Source: Pelargonium cotyledonis (lineage: Eukaryota > Streptophyta > Magnoliopsida > Geraniales > Geraniaceae). From it: DNA of 24,727 nt. Shown here one piece after another: positions 12,112-21,700 of this stretch. Numbering within the stretch: the stretch's first letter is position 1; each line of letters starts with the position of its first letter. The stretch is taken from contig JAYMTA010000744.1 in NCBI GenBank assembly GCA_036897625.1, positions 1 to 24,727 of the forward strand, given 5' to 3'. Under the pieces are notes generated by a model that saw nothing but the letters and a program-made list of their open reading frames with translations, was not told the origin of the DNA and did not search any database. A program made the translations under genes and the position numbers.

Positions 12112-12254
12112 TTTTTTTTTTTTTAAGGGGTAGCTCTCCCTCATAAACCCATAAACCCAAATAACTCACCCCATACCGCATGCAGGGAGACTTGAACCTG
12201 AGATCTCTGAGAAAAATCCGAAGCGCTTAACCGCTTGGCCCAACCTGTTTTGGT
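12112..12254 (-). mobile_element. tRNA-derived SINE, minus orientation
   Basis: On the minus strand this reads as a tRNA-like head with an A-box-like GGGCCAAGCGG (12231-12241) and a B-box-like GGTTCAAGTCT (12188-12198), then a tRNA-unrelated body, ending in poly(A) (T run at 12111-12124 on +). An exact 13-bp target-site duplication, AATGATCCCTATT, flanks it at 12099-12111 and 12255-12267. This is a complete, clearly bounded insertion about 390 bp upstream of the ALMT start codon. It could resemble a tRNA gene in a scan but lacks the cloverleaf. Confidence 0.85.
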
Positions 12255-12340
12255 AATGATCCCTATTGGTTTACACTGTTTTTAGAGCTTAGAGTAGTAG
12301 TTGTAAATTAGTAACTAGTAGTGCACTTGCAAGCCAAAGA

Positions 12341-12356
12341 GAAAATATATATATTA
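12341..12356 (+). promoter_or_regulatory. possible TATA box of ALMT
   Basis: An AAATATATATATATTA stretch lies about 300 bp before the ALMT start codon. It is the most TATA-like site in the proximal region and would put transcription start near 12380 with a leader of about 270 bases. AT-rich plant DNA gives many such matches, so this is tentative. Confidence 0.3.
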
Positions 12357-12510
12357 GCCTCATTTCAGATCCATAATTAATCTATCCTAAACTAGAAACA
12401 CTTGTTAGCCACTTAATCACAACCTTTTCTTTGTACTGTCCTTAAAAAAAAAAAACCACAACTTTTTGTCCATTCTCTGACAAAAATCTTTGTCCTGCAG
12501 CAAAACACAC

Positions 12511-12582
12511 ATGCACAACATTAAAATACTTTGAGATTCAAAGGAAAAAACCTTCCAATATATTGTTGGCCACAATTTGCTA
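12511..12582 (+). other. upstream ORF 1 in the putative ALMT leader (23 codons)
   Basis: ATG at 12511 followed by 22 sense codons and TAG at 12580-12582, ending 71 bases before the ALMT start. It matters only if the transcript starts upstream of 12511, which the tentative TATA box would allow. The peptide resembles nothing I know. Confidence 0.3.
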
Positions 12583-12633
12583 GAGACAGCGAACCAAAAC
12601 TTGAGCTTGTAATCGATCCTCCTTCGATCTTTA

Positions 12634-12645
12634 CATGCGAGAGTA
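12634..12645 (+). other. minimal upstream ORF 2 (MRE-stop) just before ALMT start
   Basis: ATG CGA GAG TAG, ending 8 bases before the ALMT ATG at 12654. It lies in the expected 5' leader. Such a tiny upstream frame so close to the main start could reduce initiation or be bypassed by leaky scanning. Only its sequence is certain. Confidence 0.4.
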
Positions 12646-12653
12646 GCTTGAAA

Positions 12654-15600
12654 ATGGAGTCCTCGTCGTCGTCGCCGCCAACGAAAGATCATGGAGTTTT
12701 TGGAGGGATTAAGGACAAGGTTGTGGAGATATGGGAGAGCTCCAAGAAGCTGGCGAGAGACGATCCGAGACGAATATATCATTGTCTAAAGGTCGGGCTG
12801 TCGCTAACTTTGGTGTCGTTGCTCTACTATTTGCAGCCTCTCTACGATAATTTTGGTGACTCCGCAATATGGGCTGTGTTAACTGTTGTGGTTCTCAGCG
12901 AATTCACCGTAGGTTAGTGCATGCATGAATCATCGTTTGCGCATAATTTATTATTAATGCAAATATTATTTTTGTTTAAGTTGCTGATTAATGTGAGTCC
13001 ATGACTATGATGATGCATGCAGGTGCAACAATAAGCAAAGGTTTAAACAGAGCATTTGCGACATCGGTAGCTGGAGGTCTAGGGATTGCAGCAGAAAGAT
13101 TAGCCTTTCACTTTGGACAAAAAGAAGAGCCCATTGTTCTCGGCTTTCTTGTCTTTGCATTAGGTACCATCCACCTTTCAATCATTAATTATATATAATA
13201 TAGTACACAATAAAAGTAATTTCCATTGCCCTAGTAACTAATATAATCTCCCATGGACGTAAAACAAATACTTAATATTGTATTTTTGTTGCATATAAAG
13301 TTTTCATTTTGCTACATTTTTTTCGAAGCGGCAAGAATGTATCATAGTTACCTCTACGGGCACTTGAAGTTTAATGTGACACGTAAATTAATGTTTTAGA
13401 TGCTATTCTCGACCTTTGAGCTCATATGCTAAGAAAAGGCAAGTTGAGCCGACAATTTGATCAACCTATTAGGATAAATATTACTCCAATTAATATTATA
13501 AACAAATATATCAGTCATTTATTATTTAAACGACTTCTCACCCACAAATTCATTAAGATGTATATAAGTGTTAAATCATGAGGTGTAATATTCTTATTGG
13601 CTTAACTGAGTTGAGCTCTAACTCTTTGGCTAAAATTATTTGATCTCTTAAGTGCAATGGGAAAAAATAGTTTAGAAGACTGTTCTTATACACAAACATT
13701 AATTACATCCTAGTCAAATGGAAATGGGATGTTAATTAATCCACAACTATACTAATTAATATCAAAATAATAAGATTCGATCCTAATTAAAGTTAATTTT
13801 ATTTTGCAGCTGCAATATCTACATTTTTCCGGTTCTTCCCATACGTGAAGGCAAGATATGATTATGGGGTTTTGATATTCATATTAACATTCAGTATGGT
13901 ATCGGTATCAGCATATAGAGCCGAAAATGTAATAGAAATGGCCAAAGATAGGATTATAACAATTATAATTGGTGGAGCGATTTGCATGGTGGTGTCGTTG
14001 TGTGTCTGTCCAGTTTGGGCTGGTGGAGACCTTCACAAGTTGATTTTCATGAACATAGAAAAGCTTGCAATTTGCCTTGAAGGTGCACTACTATTTTTCA
14101 TGTTCATAATTAGATCAAAAATTAATTAATGTGCATAAATGGTCACACATTCTCTAATTAACAAATATGCATAATCTTGTTTACAGAATTTGGAGATGAA
14201 TATTTTGAAAAGGGTTTTACTAAAGATGACAAGAGATTTCTTCAAGGATATAAAAATGTTCTCACTTCAAAAGCCAATGAAGATTCCTTGGTGAGTAGTT
14301 ATTGACATATTAAGAAACTAATCATATAGTTGTTAGTTGTTATTGAACATTTGTCTGTGCACTTAATTAGATGATCCCTTATTATTATGGTTTTAAAATT
14401 AGTTGTGCTATTGGAGTTGGAGTTAACACTAAGATTATTACAGGCAAACTTTGCGAGATGGGAACCAGGACATGGTCGTTTCGAACTTCGACATCCATGG
14501 AAACAATACTTAAAGATTAGCGCGCTAGCTCGACTATGCGCCTACAAAATTGACGCTCTTAATTGTTGCATAACTTCTGATATTCAAGTGAGACATACTT
14601 TCATTTAATTTAATATTGATTAATACGAGAGAATACGATTACAGTAAAAAGAATTTTGTCGGTCTTGTAGTTTTTTTTTTTTCTTTTTTACGTAAACCCA
14701 ATTTGGTAAATATTCATCGGATGGTTGATCCGAAAATAGGTAAGGAGTAGTGACTAGGGTGGGTAATTCGTCATATTCTTCTCCTAGGTTATTAATAATT
14801 ATTACTATAAGTTTACTAAAGCCAATAATATGTTTGACCTAGAGGGAGATAGCCTCCAATTATTTTGACTTCCTTTAATTTTACTCCATCCGTCCCAAAA
14901 TGAGTGTCTTGTTTCAATTGCATTTTTGTCTCAAAATGAGTGTCTTGTTTCATTTTCTAGTAAGTTAGTTATGCATGAATTGTCAATACTACCCTTATAA
15001 AAAGCTAGATACAATAGTAAACATATAACACTAACGAATTTCTTCTTATATTTTCTCAAAATAGAAAGGAGGACACTCATTTTGAGACGGAGGGAGTATT
15101 AGCTATTAATACTCGGAAGTGTGTAGAATTTGAGATGGCTATGGCTATCAACTTGGGTCAAATTCTAGATTAGTTGATTCCAATATTAAATAGATTGAAA
15201 GAAAACAAAAAAAAACAACCCATTCAAATGGGCATCACATTTCAATGCAAATATTAATTTTGTTTCTTCAAATAGTTGAACCTAAAAAACAAAACACTTT
15301 TTGACTTGCATGTATTAATTATTTAATCTACACTAAATGTACAGGCACCACAAGAAATTCAAGAAAAGTTCCAAGAATCATGCAGAAAGATGAGTTCAGA
15401 GTCCGGCAAGGCACTAAAAGCACTAGCCACAGCCATAAAGACAATGACAGACCCATCTTCCTCCACAGCTCCACACTTGGACACCTCCAAAAAAGCCATA
15501 GCTGACCTCAAATACTCACTGAAACATGCTTCGTTGCAAGATTTGGATCTTCTGGCAATGGTTTCAACTGCCACAGTTGCGTCCATTTTAATCGAGATCG

Positions 15601-15812
15601 TTAAATGTGTAGACGAAATTTCAAAGGCGGTCCACGAGCTTTCGGAGATGGCACATTTCAAGACTCTGGAGAAATCGCATATGCTTCACAAAGGAACAGT
15701 GAAGCCTGTTTTGTTAGATGGAGACGATGATGGGAATGTTGTGATTATTGTGCACGAGAATGTACAGAATGCGGACGTGCCAAAGCCTGCCCAAAGAGTG
15801 GACATCGTGTAA
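12654..15812 (+). CDS. ALMT8: aluminium-activated malate transporter (ALMT family anion channel), ALMT8-like
   Basis: Six exons by GT-AG junctions and frame: 12654-12912, 13023-13163, 13810-14082, 14187-14290, 14444-14587 and 15345-15812. They join to 1389 nt, 462 aa, with no internal stop. ALMT proteins are plasma-membrane or vacuolar channels for malate and other anions. Seen: DPRR (37-40), a hydrophobic half of about six membrane spans (about 43-205) with FTVGAT (84-89), RFFP (141-144) and DYGVLIF (151-157), then [10 protein letters not shown] (200-209), FGDEYF (226-231) and the family's WEPGHGRF (265-272), with a soluble C-terminal half. The usual length is about 450-560. The ATG at 12654 is the first in frame; the open frame extends 5' only to a TTG. 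The C-terminus has VKPVL and an acidic DGDDDG stretch, which I recall from ALMT8. Odd: GG where GE or GQ is usual (205-206). The gene is tail to tail with DGD1. The family is certain; ALMT8 rather than ALMT2 or ALMT7 rests on the C-terminus and position. Confidence 0.93.
14884..15096. mobile_element. Stowaway-type MITE in ALMT intron 5
   Basis: Terminal inverted repeats begin CTCCATCCGTCCCAAAATGAG (14884 on) and end CTCATTTTGAGACGGAGGGAG (15096), flanked by TA on both sides (14882-14883, 15097-15098). That is the Tc1/mariner-derived Stowaway signature. The 213-bp element is non-coding. The left end is internally doubled: AAAATGAGTGTCTTGTTTCA occurs at about 14897-14916 and again at about 14933-14952. 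It sits well inside the 757-bp intron, away from splice sites. Confidence 0.88.
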
Positions 15813-15992
15813 ATATAATTTTGTTTCCTTAATGTACATAGTTTTTTTAATGGAATTTTATGGTCAAATTGAAAAATTAAATTGTTAACACTAACCTAAT
15901 CTTACCTGGTCACTAGGGGTAAATTATGTACCACACAAAAAAAAAACAGTTAATTAGAGTTTGATATATATATATAGATTGAGGATTCTAAT

Positions 15993-16110
15993 CCAATAAT
16001 TATTTGGCTTAGACTAAGTAATTAATGAGAGACCGATGAAATTATAACACCTCATTTAAAATGTTTAGATCCAGCGGATCGCTCCGCTCCCACAAATTCA
16101 CTTGGGTATA
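15993..16110. mobile_element. foldback MITE-like element, copy 2 (partial, inverted relative to copy 1)
   Basis: This matches the reverse complement of 10728-10830: TTTGGCTTAGACTAAG, a TAATGAG block, ACACCTCATTTAAAAT, a GGATC-GATC-containing centre, then CTCCCACAAATTCACTTGGG. The second terminal arm is missing or unrecognisable after 16107, replaced by a TATATA run. It lies about 180 bp past the ALMT stop codon, so it may fall in or near that gene's 3' end. Confidence 0.55.
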
Positions 16111-16175
16111 TATATACATGCGGGCTGCGGCAATTAATTATAGGTTGAAATAATGTAGTGCTATGAATTTATTAC

Positions 16176-16302
16176 CTGTATATATGTTAGCTCTTAACCT
16201 ATTCGATCAAGTCTAATGAGTTTTAGTTTTGTTTGTACCTGACCTTTCAACTGGCTAGGAAGAGTAATTCGGACCTTTCAACTGTATATATGTCAGCTCT
16301 TG
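16176..16302. repeat. 106-bp-spaced direct repeat
   Basis: CTGTATATATGTTAGCTCTT at 16176 recurs with one mismatch at 16282. GACCTTTCAACTG occurs twice in between (near 16241 and 16273), so this is a small overlapping tandem duplication in the ALMT-DGD1 intergenic region. Confidence 0.6.
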
Positions 16303-16898
16303 GCTCATGGAGCCGGATTCAGTCCAATCGATTTGGTATCGGTCTGTTTCGGTCGTAATTTTTGTTATGGTCTTGCCTACGCCCGATCATTTTCCTGTCC
16401 AGTCTTCAGTTTTAGATTTTCTTTAAATTCGATTGATATTTCGACCTATGCACACCCCTACGAAGAAATACTAGCCAAGAATTTGGTATAAAAAATTAAA
16501 TTAAACTATTAGGAAAATTGTGTTATACTGCATTACTACTGTATAAGTGGTGGCCTAGAGTGATAGTAAAATCATATGAGAAAGAGGTAATTCTAGCAAT
16601 TAAGGCAGAAGGGGAGTAACAATGTCTTCGGCCTTATTATTTCAGTGTGAGCTCTTCGAGGTAATTTGTTTTAGTTATAGTTCTCTTGGTTTTGTGATGA
16701 ATCAGATGACCCGTGTGTTACCTTAGTCATCAGTTTTTTTATCAGACGTTGTAGATTGGGTCGGTTTACAAGCCCTAGACATAATTTAGAACCTCTTAAT
16801 TTCTAGTCGAAGCTTGATTAACAATATTCATGGTTTGTATAAAAAGAAACATTACAATAACATATATGCACAAAATAATGAAGTCTAATTTACAAACA
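16303..16898. other. intergenic DNA with a possible transposon fragment
   Basis: No gene. The part at about 16310-16475 is rich in TCGGT-type words and closes with GCACACCCCTAC. That resembles one end of plant DNA-transposon derivatives beginning TAGGGGTGTGC, but I cannot find the other end or a target-site duplication. The remainder is unremarkable. Confidence 0.35.
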
Positions 16899-17620
16899 AA
16901 CTCTCTAGCGGCGGCTTCTAGGGTTTCTCTTCTTTCAAGAGAGGCGGTGTGGTGGCTGCGACTCCTTAGGTGGCGGTTAGGTCTTTCGGATAAAAGAGCG
17001 TTTTGTCTCTCGTATGAGTGTTATACCTTAAAGGTATCAAGGGCGGTAGTGATAGTTACGTTTGTGGAGGTTTGGATTCGGCAAGGGGTGATTAAGGCGT
17101 AGGCAGCGGAAGATGAGATTGTGGCTATGGCAACATTCAATCAGGGGAGAATTCGTGGTGCTCCCGTGATAGGATCAGGTCACGAGCAAGCAGAGACCAA
17201 TGGAGTCTGGTTCGACGAGTGGTGCTGGCGGGTTTGGTGACTTGTGTTCCAACCGTCTAGTGCCCCTGGTAAAGGTGAACGCCTTCCGTGGCAGAATCAG
17301 GTTGCAGGGTTGTCTCGAGTAGTACGATCGATCTGATTCAGGTAGAGAAGAAAGAAAGTCCAACATGTTTGGCATTGTGGGACTGGTTGGGACAGAAGGT
17401 CTCGGTTTGAAGCTGGGTAAGACCTAGCCATTTGAGTTGGTTAACTTTCTGTAAAATCCTCTGTGGAGGTCATGGGCTCTTTCCATATTTAGTTTAGTTG
17501 TTTTGTTTTATTTTGGTTTTCTTTGGATTGTTTGGATGTTTCAGTTTTTTTGAACTTTGGTTTGTTTATGATTTTATTGAAAGTTAAGGAAAGTGGAGAG
17601 TTCAAGATAAATAAAAAAAA
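16899..17620 (+). mobile_element. probable non-LTR retrotransposon derivative
   Basis: A GC-richer island stands out from AT-rich surroundings. It starts around CTCTCTAGCGGCGGCTTC and ends with a T- and G-rich stretch and AAATAAAAAAAA (17609-17620), as in LINE 5' leaders and 3' tails. The roughly 720 bp between contain no long frame and no reverse-transcriptase motif, so it would be an internally deleted or non-autonomous copy. I found no convincing target-site duplication, which keeps confidence low. It is not an exon of either gene. Confidence 0.4.
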
Positions 17621-18763
17621 ATTACAACCTGTAAAATGTTTAGACAAACATGGGACAAATATTAAATTTAATTAAAACAAACATTTGTGAACAATATATT
17701 TATGCATGTAAGTGTTCCTTGCCTTCGAAAATAATAAGTCTCGACTTTCATATGCTTATTTTATAAAGTAAAAACTGATTTTATATATAACCCATTCCTT
17801 TTCCTTATTTTGAGTTCCAAATAAAAGAATATACAAATGTGTTATGTTTTTATTATAGAATATTGTTATGTTATTTATAATAAGGATCGGATCGGATCGG
17901 ATCAGCCGTGGTTGCAATCCCACAGCAATGCTTAACATATAACATAACTAGTACGGAGTAATTAGTAAATAGTAGTTGTATATATCACAAAGCTGAACAA
18001 TCTTGATACTTTTATATATGCATTTATCTGCAGAGGCAGAGTTTATTAATATTTATATCAGGAATGTATGAGAGCTCTATAATGGGTCACATTCAGGAGC
18101 ATCACTCTATACTGCATTGATGCACTACAAAATACAAATAGCTAGTGAATTAATTCTTTCAAAAACTGCATATATTTGAACAAAACCAAAAATGAAAGTT
18201 CCACATTAGTAGCTCTAAAAGTCACTTTCAAAGGAATATTTTTCATCTATTTTGCATAAAAAGGTGAAGAGTGACACTCTTGAGCTTGATGAAGAGTCAG
18301 AGTAAATGGGTATCACATGATTTTGCAATTGGTCAAAATCTGAAATGAACCCATATTTGCACAATAAAATAGTTCAGCTGCACATGAACCACAAGCACAA
18401 TAAACAAAACAAAACAAAGTTGGTGGAGAAGCATATTTCCATATCCTCCTCCTGTTTAATCAGAGTTCAGATTTGCAGTGTTCTTCACTAACACAAGACA
18501 CAATCTGCACACAACAATGAACTCACACTTCCACTACTCACCCACACTGATCTAAACAGCTCACTATTTTTCATATACCATATTTGAAACTTCATAAGAG
18601 AACCAAACATTTGTTTCACTTTCCTAATATATGTACTCCAAAACTATATATACAAAGAACAAGGAAGAGAGGAAATATGTGTCATCTGTAGTAATAAGAA
18701 TATAGGCTCCCACATTAAGAAAAAAAAAAATTAAAAACTTCCACTGCATCATGTTTGGTCTAC
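17621..18763. other. intergenic DNA and probable DGD1 3' untranslated region
   Basis: No coding region. A GGATC repeat (about four units) lies at 17883-17902. The part next to 18763 should be the 3' untranslated region of DGD1 on the minus strand, but its end cannot be fixed. One minus-strand AATAAA is at 18047-18042, which would give a leaderless tail of about 720 bases; nearer weak signals are possible. Confidence 0.4.
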
Positions 18764-21700
18764 TTACCATCCATAGATAGGGTTTTCTACCTGGGGAGGC
18801 AAGAGATTCAAATCTTTACAGTGTTGTTTGTCGTAGTCTCGAGTCCCGGGTATTGCTCCAGTACACAGTCTGAGAAACTCATTCCCTGTCAGACAATAGT
18901 GGGCAAATGCCAGCCCTCCATCGACCATTTCAGTCAGATTAGGCATTGAAGCTGATTTTGCAATAACTTTTCCGTTGGCATTTTTCACTTTCGCATCATG
19001 GTTCATGCCGTTCAAAATTTCATCAAGGTCGGAGTACTCCACAAATCTCTGGGTGGCTGCCTCCCATGAAAGCTGATATCTTTGCTCGGGAGTCATAGGC
19101 TGCGGTTCATTTTCCAATGCTTCCTTTACCTTAGAAACAAAGTCCTCCGATGTCTTGTAAGTCAAACAATTTGGGAATTCCCTGAAGAACTCATTGGATG
19201 GGTGATCGGCACACACTACAAATTTTCCCATGGCAAGTGCTTCAGCAGTAGCAGTGCAGAGCACATCACTAACACTAGGATTTATGAAGACTTTATACCT
19301 TCAAGCCAAAAGGAAAAAAATAATGTTAAAAGGAAGAAATACAGAGACGTCACTATATTTGCTTCAATTTCAATCGTAACTAAGTTATTCCAAACATATA
19401 CATGATTACAGTAACTGCTTTGGATGAGGCATGAGTATGAACTGGGAAAAGAAATGTTTAAATAGGAAATTCAATATGTATTCAGTAATTCCAGAAGAAA
19501 TGCATGTTACTAAATGAATATTTCTAGAATTTCACAGGATGAGTTAGTCATTTTAGAGAGAGAAAAAAAAATAGAACCTCAAATTGGTGAATGATTTGAT
19601 AACTGAAAATGAAGCCACGGTAAATTGGGATCCTAAAGAATATTTACCCATGAAGAGAATCATCCGCATGGTCTCTCCCTTTCATGAAGTTTAGGTTCAG
19701 GTCCAACCTTTTAGCTGCAGTCTGAACTTCGTGAGCATCTTCTCCATTCCCAAATACATCCAATTTAATGCCTCCAAGATCATTTTTTTTCTGCGCTAAC
19801 AAATCTATTAACTCCCGGTATCCCTTCGCCCAAACCATCTTGCCTAAGAAATAGGCTCCTTTCGAGAAGGCTTGCTCTCCAAGTTGCTTTTCAGCAGCAA
19901 CTTTTTCTCCAATTTTCAAAAACTTAGGATTGACACCATGAACATTGCAGATCACAGACTTTGGTAGATCCTGGGTAGCAGCAGAAAGGCGTAGAACCTG
20001 GATCAAGAAAATCATTAACAATTTGGTCCATGCACTATGGAAACAGCCTCAAGTAAAGATGAGTATCAGAAAAGAAAGAAAAAAAGATAATCCAACCTTA
20101 TGGCAGTATGCTCTGGCAACCAAATTGTTGATGTGCTTGACAAAAAATGCCTTAATAGCCCCATTCTCCTCTCTCTTGATGTACTCTAAGTAATTTGTAT
20201 GGACAACACCAACAACATGATTAAATTTATCAGTCCAACGTTTGCCATGATGGTACCAATTTAAGTGTTCTGGTTCTTCGAGGATAGCAATGTCAGCATC
20301 CTTGGACGAAATAAACTGAGATGTGTCTCCAGCAGGTACAATGCTTCGCCTTTCTTTTGAGAACTAAGAAACAAAAATGACAATCTATCAGCAATAGTTC
20401 TTTAAATATTAGCAACGAAGTGCCAATCTAATTAGAATTAGGTATTACCTTTCCGGGATAAAAAGAAATCTTAAAATCAGCCTTAAAGCCAGTTCTTTCC
20501 TCAAGCCAGCTACGTATATAAATCTCCTGCTCTTCCGGTGAACTGAATGTGACAATGTTGGGATAAACTAATTCTTGATCTGATTTACAGAGCCATGGAA
20601 CCAACAGTGTGACGTTTTGTTTTGCAGACTCAGCTAAATAGGCTGCTCTGAAGAGTGGATTTACAGCTGTTCCTGTCATCCAAGGAAGACTTGCAGTTGT
20701 GACAATAGCAACATGCCTTTCTTTGCTTGGTGGGTCATGCTTTGCATGGTCGGTCCAAAAACCACCCTCATAAGTATGGCCTGTGCTTTGCAGGACGCTG
20801 GCTATCCTTAATTCCAAATCATCATTTACATCATCGTTCTCAAGCACAGAAGATTCTCCTGCAAACGCAAATGGCCAAAGAAGTTGATTCTTGCGCTTGC
20901 TGCACAAGCTTTCAACTATCTTATCACATACATCTGCAATCATAATTGGAACGGTATTAAAATCAAATAACAGTCACCATGCCATTATAGTCAAACTTTC
21001 GTACAAAAGCTATCATGCAAAATGTCAAGCATGTCATTGAATTCCTAAGGTGTATCTTCAATATATTTTCTGTGCCCGTGACATAGACTATACCAACTTC
21101 TAATCTTTTAGAACCTTCATGTTACCATTCCACCTGTGCAACCCATACACATTAACAAATCGCTGGAAATTTTCAAGATGTGAACTCTAGAGCAATTTTT
21201 TATTTTTTTATCAGCAACGAGACATCATACTTGAAGTAACAATGTTTCTCACTCCCCAAAGAAAGCGTCACCCTAAACCCCACCCAACAAATCCGACCCC
21301 ATACCGTCGATAAGGAGGCTCGAACTCGATACCCCAGAGGGAATCCAAAGTGTTTGAACCACTTGGCCATACCGTCGACAAGGAGGCTTGAACTCTAGAG
21401 CAGTAAATCTCATGCCAGACAACCACTAACATCCACTCCCCTTGTCAATACATTCACGACACACGAATTGGGGTAAAAGGAAAGAGCAAGTATTCCTCTT
21501 GATTTTTCTGTCCAGTTAAATGCAACCACCTATTTTTAACCATCGGGAGATACAAATATTTAATTGAAGCCAAACATACACCTAAAAGGAAACCACTAAC
21601 TCATCGCGCGTGTGAAGGTGTGCGCATGTGTGACTAACATACACAATAGAAATTTATACTTCATTATGTACAAAAGGACATCTGTTTCCAGCTTTACAAA

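Noticed and set aside
12186-12241. tRNA gene
   Set aside because: Pol III boxes are present but there is no cloverleaf. Poly(A) and target-site duplications show a SINE.
12531-12653. In-frame 5' extension of the ALMT first exon by 41 codons
   Set aside because: The extension begins at TTG, not ATG. The peptide before ATG 12654 resembles no ALMT N-terminus, and DPRR falls at a normal distance from the later start.
12417-12782. 121-codon minus-strand frame over ALMT exon 1
   Set aside because: Antisense shadow of the exon; it has no family features, and the real product is on the + strand.
17883-17902. GGATC repeat as a CRISPR-like or regulatory array
   Set aside because: Simple 5-bp slippage repeat with no spacers; CRISPR is not expected in a plant nuclear genome, and no other array is seen.
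17948-17962. TACGGAGTA as a Stowaway end
   Set aside because: Only a few bases match and there is no partner terminal repeat nearby.
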